In this document: positions 60,321 to 64,000 of the stretch, piece after piece
How positions within the stretch are numbered: the first letter of the stretch is position 1
How the letters are laid out: each line of letters begins with the position of its first letter
Origin: Patulibacter americanus DSM 16676
Lineage (GTDB): Bacteria; Actinomycetota; Thermoleophilia; Solirubrobacterales; Solirubrobacteraceae
Direction of reading: 5' to 3'
Length of the DNA stretch: 64,000 nt
Assembly: GCF_000420025.1 (NCBI RefSeq)
Contig: NZ_ATUD01000007.1
Coordinates: 203,931-267,930 of the forward strand
Made by a program: the position numbers and the translations under genes
Notes under the pieces: model-generated
What the model saw: only the letters and a program-made list of their open reading frames with translations
What the model was told of the DNA's origin: nothing
Database searches by the model: none

Positions 60321-60941
60321 TCAGGGACGTTGCGGCGGCGTGTCCCCGTCCGGGTCCGTGCGGGGCGGCACCGCGTCGTGGTCCGGCCGCTCCGCCCGCA
60401 GCACGAGGATCCGCCAGCGCGTCGGTGGGTGGACCGTCGTGCCGACGACCCGCATCCCCAGCCGCTCCGCCACGGCGAGCGAGCGCGCGTTGTCGGGGTG
60501 GATCAGGGAGATCACCCGCTCCAGGCCGAGCGGGCCCCACGCCACGTCGAGCGCGGCGCGCGCGGCCTCCGTCGCGTAGCCGTGGCCCCAGGCCTCGCGC
60601 CGCAGCCGCCACCCCACCTCGAGCTCCGCCTGCACCGCCGTGCCGCCCCAGGCCGGCTGCGTCAGGCCGCAGAACCCGAGCAGGTCCCCACCCCGCAGCG
60701 GCTCGAGCGCCCACAGTCCGTGGCCGGCGCGCACCCACTCCCGGCGCAGCCGGGCGCGCATCCCGTCGCTGGCCCCGCGCGGCAGCACGCCGGAGCCGAT
60801 GTAGCGCATGACCTCGGGGTCCTCGTTCATCGCCGCGAACGGCTCCTGGTCCTGGGGCCGCCAGCCCCGCAGGAGCAGCCGCTCCGTGCGCACCTGCAGT
60901 GGGGCCTCGCGTCGGCCGGTCGTCGGGTGCGGATCGTCCAT
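60321..60941 (-). CDS. GNAT acetyltransferase, RimJ/RimL type
   Basis: A 206-residue GNAT: 'VRTERLLLRGWRPQDQEPFAAM', 'EVGWRLRREAWGHGYATEAARAAL' with the acetyl-CoA loop, and 'SLIHPDNARSLAVAERLGMRVVG' as the terminal block. Proline-rich ends flank the domain. It is divergent from the pepF gene with only 39 bp between starts. TACGGT on the minus strand may serve GTG 60947 or ATG 60941. Confidence 0.85.
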   Translation of the reverse strand: MDDPHPTTGRREAPLQVRTERLLLRGWRPQDQEPFAAMNEDPEVMRYIGSGVLPRGASDGMRARLRREWVRAGHGLWALEPLRGGDLLGFCGLTQPAWGGTAVQAELEVGWRLRREAWGHGYATEAARAALDVAWGPLGLERVISLIHPDNARSLAVAERLGMRVVGTTVHPPTRWRILVLRAERPDHDAVPPRTDPDGDTPPQRP

Positions 60942-60980
60942 GGGCACCGGCGACCGTAGCGGGCCCGTAGGCTTTGGGGC

Positions 60981-62804
60981 ATGAGCACGAGCGTGGAGCA
61001 CACCGACGTCGCCTGGGACCTGGAGACGCTGGTCCACGGGGAGGGCGCCGACGGCGTGGGTCGCCTCCTCGACGAGGCCGCGACCCAGGCCGACGCGTTC
61101 GCCGCGGCCTACCAGGGCAAGGTCGCCGAGCTCAACGGTGCGACGCTGGCCGCCGCGATCGGCGAGCTCGTCGAGCTGACCGACCTGATCGGCCGGGCCG
61201 GCTCCTACGCGTCGCTGAAGTTCGCCGAGGACACCGCGAAGCCCGAGCACGGCGCCCTGCTCGCCCTGGTCGAGGAGCGCGGCACGGCCATCGGCACCAA
61301 GCTCCTCTTCTTCGAGCTGGAGTGGACGGCCCTCGACGACGCCCACGCGGAGGAGCTCCTGGCCTCCCCCGGCCTCGAGCTCGCCCAGCACCACCTGCGC
61401 ACGATCCGCCGCGAGAAGCCGCACCTCCTCAGCGAGCCGGAGGAGCGGATCCTCGCGGAGAAGGCGTCCTCCAGCCGCGGCGCCTGGGACCGCCTGTTCG
61501 ACGAGCTGACCTCCGTCATCGAGGTCGAGCTGCCGTCCGACGGCGCGGAGGGCGAGACGGCCGCCGTCCCGCTCGACGTGGCGCTCTCTCAGCTCACGAG
61601 CCCGGACCGCGAGACGCGCCGCACGGTCGCCGAGGCCGTGACCCGCGCGCTGCAGCCGGGCCTGCGCACCCGCGCGTTCATCTTCAACACGCTGCTGCAG
61701 GACAAGGCCGTCGAGGACCGCCTGCGCAGCTTCCCGAGCTGGATCGCCTCGCGCAACCTCTCCAACGAGGCCTCGGACGCCTCGGTGCAGGCGCTCGTCG
61801 ACGCGGTGCAGGAGTCCTACGACGTCCCGCAGCGCTGGTACCGCCTGAAGGCGAAGATCCTCGGCATCGACCGCCTCGCGGACTACGACCGCATGGCGTC
61901 GGTCTCGGCCGCGGACGAGCGCGAGTTCTCCTGGGAGGAGGCGACGGAGCTCGTCTACACGTCCTTCGAGTCGTTCGACCCCCAGATGGCGGCCGTGGCC
62001 CGCAAGTTCGTCGACGAGGGCTGGATCGACGCCCCGGTGCGCCCCGGCAAGCGCGGCGGCGCGTTCTGCGCCTACACCGTGCCGAGCCACCACCCGTACA
62101 TCCTGCTCAACTGGACGAGCCGCCGGCGCGACGTGCTGACGCTCGCCCACGAGCTCGGCCACGGCATCCACGCGTACATGGCCCGCGAGCGCGGCCCGTT
62201 CGAGCAGACGACTCCGCTGACGTTGGCCGAGACCGCCTCGGTCTTCGGCGAGACCCTCGTCTTCGACCGCCTGCTGCAGGAGACGACGCACCCGCAGGAG
62301 CGCCTGGGCCTGCTCGCGGAGCAGATCGAGGGCTCCATCGCCACGATCTTCCGCCAGACCGCCATGAACCGCTTCGAGCACGCGGTCCACACCGCGCGGC
62401 GCGAGGAGGGCGAGCTGTCCGTGGAGCGCTTCGGCGAGCTCTGGTACCAGAGCCAGGAGGCGATGCTCGGCGACGCCGTCGAGATCACGGACGGCTACCG
62501 CGGCTGGTGGTCCTACGTCCCCCACTTCATCGGGACCCCGGGCTACGTCTACGCCTACGCGTACGGCCAGCTCATGGCGCTCTCCGTCTACGGCAAGTAC
62601 CGCGAGCAGGGCCCGAGCTTCGCGCCGAAGTACCTCGAGCTGCTGTCGACGGGCGGCTCGAAGTCCCCGGAGGACCTCGTCGCCATCGCGGGGCTCGACC
62701 TGGCCGACCCGGGCTTCTGGCGCAGCGGCCTGGCGCTCGTGCGGGAGCAGCTCGAGCAGGCCGAGGCCGCGGCCGTCGAGGCCGGCGCCGTCTCCGCGGA
62801 CTGA
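60981..62804 (+). CDS. pepF: M3 family oligoendopeptidase F-like metallopeptidase
   Basis: A 607-residue cytosolic zinc peptidase that degrades short peptides. The zinc motif 'LAHELGHGIHAYM' (HExxH with the distal Glu in 'TLAETASVFGETL') is intact, as are the N-terminal PepF domain and the C-terminal 'GYVYAYAYGQLMALSVYGKY'. The length is typical for actinobacterial PepF/M3 members. TAGGCT lies 7 nt before ATG 60981 (leaderless). Confidence 0.93.
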   Translation: MSTSVEHTDVAWDLETLVHGEGADGVGRLLDEAATQADAFAAAYQGKVAELNGATLAAAIGELVELTDLIGRAGSYASLKFAEDTAKPEHGALLALVEERGTAIGTKLLFFELEWTALDDAHAEELLASPGLELAQHHLRTIRREKPHLLSEPEERILAEKASSSRGAWDRLFDELTSVIEVELPSDGAEGETAAVPLDVALSQLTSPDRETRRTVAEAVTRALQPGLRTRAFIFNTLLQDKAVEDRLRSFPSWIASRNLSNEASDASVQALVDAVQESYDVPQRWYRLKAKILGIDRLADYDRMASVSAADEREFSWEEATELVYTSFESFDPQMAAVARKFVDEGWIDAPVRPGKRGGAFCAYTVPSHHPYILLNWTSRRRDVLTLAHELGHGIHAYMARERGPFEQTTPLTLAETASVFGETLVFDRLLQETTHPQERLGLLAEQIEGSIATIFRQTAMNRFEHAVHTARREEGELSVERFGELWYQSQEAMLGDAVEITDGYRGWWSYVPHFIGTPGYVYAYAYGQLMALSVYGKYREQGPSFAPKYLELLSTGGSKSPEDLVAIAGLDLADPGFWRSGLALVREQLEQAEAAAVEAGAVSAD

Positions 62805-62818
62805 TCCCCGGCCAGGGT

Positions 62819-62874
62819 CGCGCGCCCTGCGGCGCGCGGCTCCGGCCACGAGGTCGTCGCCCCGCGGGGCGACG
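62819..62874. terminator. Double hairpin between pepF and smpB
   Basis: CGCGCGCC-CTGC-GGCGCGCG (62819-62838) and the 20-bp palindrome CGTCGCCCCG/CGGGGCGACG (62855-62874), between convergent genes. Confidence 0.6.
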
Positions 62875-62878
62875 GCCG

Positions 62879-63358
62879 CTAGCGGCGCTGCGCCTCGCGG
62901 ACGGCGCGCTGCATCTCGCGGTTCATGTCGCGCGTCTTCATGTCCTGGCGCTTGTCCACGACGTTCTTGCCGCGGGCCAGGGCGATCTCGACCTTGATCC
63001 GGCGCTCCGACGCGTAGATGCGGGTCGGCACGAGCGTGAGGCCGTTCATGCTGGACTGGCCCAGCAGGCGGTCGATCTCGCGCCGGTGGGCCAGGAGCTT
63101 GCGCGGCCGGTCCGGCGTGTGGTTGTTCATCGCGGCCGGCGCGTAGGGCTCGATCCGCAGGTGCTGCAGCCACAGCTCGTCGCGGCGGACGTCGACGTAC
63201 GCGTCGCCCATCTGCGCGCCGTGCGTGCGCAGTGATTTGACCTCGGTGCCGCTGAGGACGATGCCGCACTCGAGGCGGTCGAGCAGCTCGTAGCGGAACC
63301 GCGCCTGCCGGTTGGTCGCGATGTCGCCGCCGGACGGCTTCTTCTTGCCCTTCGCCAT
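62879..63358 (-). CDS. smpB: SsrA-binding protein SmpB
   Basis: A 159-residue tmRNA partner needed for ribosome rescue. Conserved segments: 'NRQARFRYELLDRLECGIVL', 'GTEVKSLR', 'YVDVRRDELWL', 'RKLLAHRREIDRL' and the basic C-terminal helix 'ARGKNVVDKRQDMKTRD'. Normal length. TACGCT lies 9 nt before ATG 63358. The tmRNA gene is 6 kb away and the rnr end lies just upstream, the usual genomic association. Confidence 0.97.
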   Translation of the reverse strand: MAKGKKKPSGGDIATNRQARFRYELLDRLECGIVLSGTEVKSLRTHGAQMGDAYVDVRRDELWLQHLRIEPYAPAAMNNHTPDRPRKLLAHRREIDRLLGQSSMNGLTLVPTRIYASERRIKVEIALARGKNVVDKRQDMKTRDMNREMQRAVREAQRR

Positions 63359-63444
63359 GAACGATCGAGCGTACCGCCGCGCCGGTCGCGGCCGTCGGCC
63401 GCTGCCCGTCCGCCGCGCGCGTGCGCGGCGGACCGGCGTCCGGC

Positions 63445-63708
63445 TCAGCGGTGTGCGGCGCTGCGGCCGGAGAAGGCGCGCAGGGCGAGCAGCACGATGA
63501 TCACTCCGACGATCGCGCCCAACAGGCCGCCGAGGTCGAAGATGTCGTTGTCGCCGATGCCGAGCAGCTGGGTGAAGATCGCCCAGCCGACGAGCGCGCC
63601 GACGAGGCCGATGACGATCGTCATCAGGAAGCCGCCCGGGTCCTTGCCCGGTACGAGGGCCTTGCCGATGAAGCCGGCCACGAGGCCGAGGATGATGGCG
63701 CCGATCAT
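63445..63708 (-). CDS. GlsB/YeaQ/YmgE family small membrane protein
   Basis: An 87-residue protein with three transmembrane helices and the family motif 'GLVAGFIGKALVPGKDPGGF'. These proteins are often called transglycosylase-associated and are linked to stress responses, without a proven activity. AGGAG precedes ATG 63708 at good spacing, so this gene has a true Shine-Dalgarno. It is inserted between rnr and smpB. Confidence 0.88.
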   Translation of the reverse strand: MIGAIILGLVAGFIGKALVPGKDPGGFLMTIVIGLVGALVGWAIFTQLLGIGDNDIFDLGGLLGAIVGVIIVLLALRAFSGRSAAHR

Positions 63709-63827
63709 GTCTGCTCCTGTCTCAGGGGTGCCGCTCCGGGACCGGAGCGGCGGGCCGGGGGCCTCGGGGGAGGCGACGTCCCGGCCTGCCCCCCTCGTGC
63801 CCGTTCCGCGCCGGGCCAACCGCGACG

Positions 63828-64000
63828 TCAGCGAACGACGCTCACGAGCGACACGCGGCCTCTCTGGGGCTCCACCTTCTCGACGGCCACCGTGAGCGGG
63901 TCGCCGATCTTGAGCGTCGCGCCGGAGCGGGTGCCGACGAGCATCGTGCCGAGGTCGCTGAGCTCCCAGAAGTCCTCGCCGATGCGGCGCACCGGCAGGA
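63828..64000 (-). CDS. rnr: Ribonuclease R, C-terminal S1 domain only
   Basis: The last 56 residues of a protein continuing beyond the window. The pattern 'RRIGEDFWELSDLGTMLVG', 'SGATLKIGDPLTVAVEKVE' and 'GRVSLVSV' matches the end of the RNB domain region and S1 domain of RNase R-type exoribonucleases. RNase R degrades structured RNA and takes part in tmRNA-linked decay. Its position upstream of smpB supports the call; the catalytic part is not visible. Confidence 0.8.
   Translation of the reverse strand, partial: LPVRRIGEDFWELSDLGTMLVGTRSGATLKIGDPLTVAVEKVEPQRGRVSLVSVVR

Noticed and set aside
1..64000. CRISPR arrays, insertion sequences, prophage or integron parts
   Set aside because: No regularly spaced repeats, transposase or integrase motifs or attachment-site duplications were seen. 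The short repeats found are paired gene-end duplications only.

Overview
The window is about 74% GC and tightly packed with genes on both strands. It looks like a chromosomal segment of a high-GC actinobacterium, most likely of the Thermoleophilia/Solirubrobacterales type (Patulibacter- or Conexibacter-like). This placement is inferred from GC content, gene families and an actinobacterial-style tmRNA; no rRNA or species marker is present. I see no phage, transposase, integrase, CRISPR array or ordinary tRNA, so this reads as core chromosome rather than an island.

Layout. 1-6 kb: end of a GCS2-type carboxylate-amine ligase, a rhomboid protease, a GNAT protein, an enoyl-CoA hydratase, a small membrane protein, a two-domain acyl-CoA-reductase-like SDR fusion and a TetR regulator. 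6-9.5 kb: polyphosphate module (two adjacent CHAD proteins, then ppk1). 9.6-12.2 kb: ABC-2 exporter and a GNAT protein. 12.2-19 kb: potassium module with the order small ORF-kdpF-kdpA-kdpC-kdpB-kdpD(N-terminal half)-membrane USP-like protein. 19-22.5 kb: quinone oxidoreductase with MarR regulator, aldose epimerase, NagD-like HAD phosphatase. 22.5-25.1 kb: a leader ORF coupled to two tandem CNNM/CorC-type CBS membrane proteins. 25.2-29.7 kb: KdpE-like regulator with a KdpD-C-terminal-half kinase, then TetR and MFS efflux. 29.9-34.2 kb: phosphoesterase, a cysteine-free ribosomal protein S18, tandem USP, secreted muramidase-like protein. 34.3-46.9 kb: ABC-F ATPase, aldo/keto reductase, TIM-barrel protein, nucleotidyltransferase-like protein, secreted Gly-Ser protein, acyl desaturase, asparagine synthetase, coiled-coil cell-wall hydrolase, PucR regulator. 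47-56 kb: aldehyde dehydrogenase with a divergent GAF regulator, thiolase, SigG-type ECF sigma factor, hydrolase, oxidoreductase. 56.3-64 kb: ssrA (tmRNA), MFS/TetR pair, AI-2E permease, GNAT, M3 oligopeptidase, smpB, a small GlsB-like membrane protein, and the 3' end of rnr.

How the genes work together. The Kdp pump and its two-component system are both here, but KdpD is divided into two proteins of 404 and 502 residues, encoded about 12 kb apart at what looks like the natural domain boundary. ssrA, smpB and rnr, all parts of ribosome rescue and RNA decay, lie within 8 kb. CHAD proteins bind polyphosphate, and both sit directly upstream of the polyphosphate kinase.

Regulation. About two dozen genes have a TANNNT-like -10 box only 6-9 nt before the start codon and no Shine-Dalgarno, which indicates widespread leaderless mRNAs; I used this signal to choose many starts. 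No gap between genes exceeds 300 bp. The largest (37298-37591) holds a 28-bp perfect palindrome and promoters but no convincing gene.
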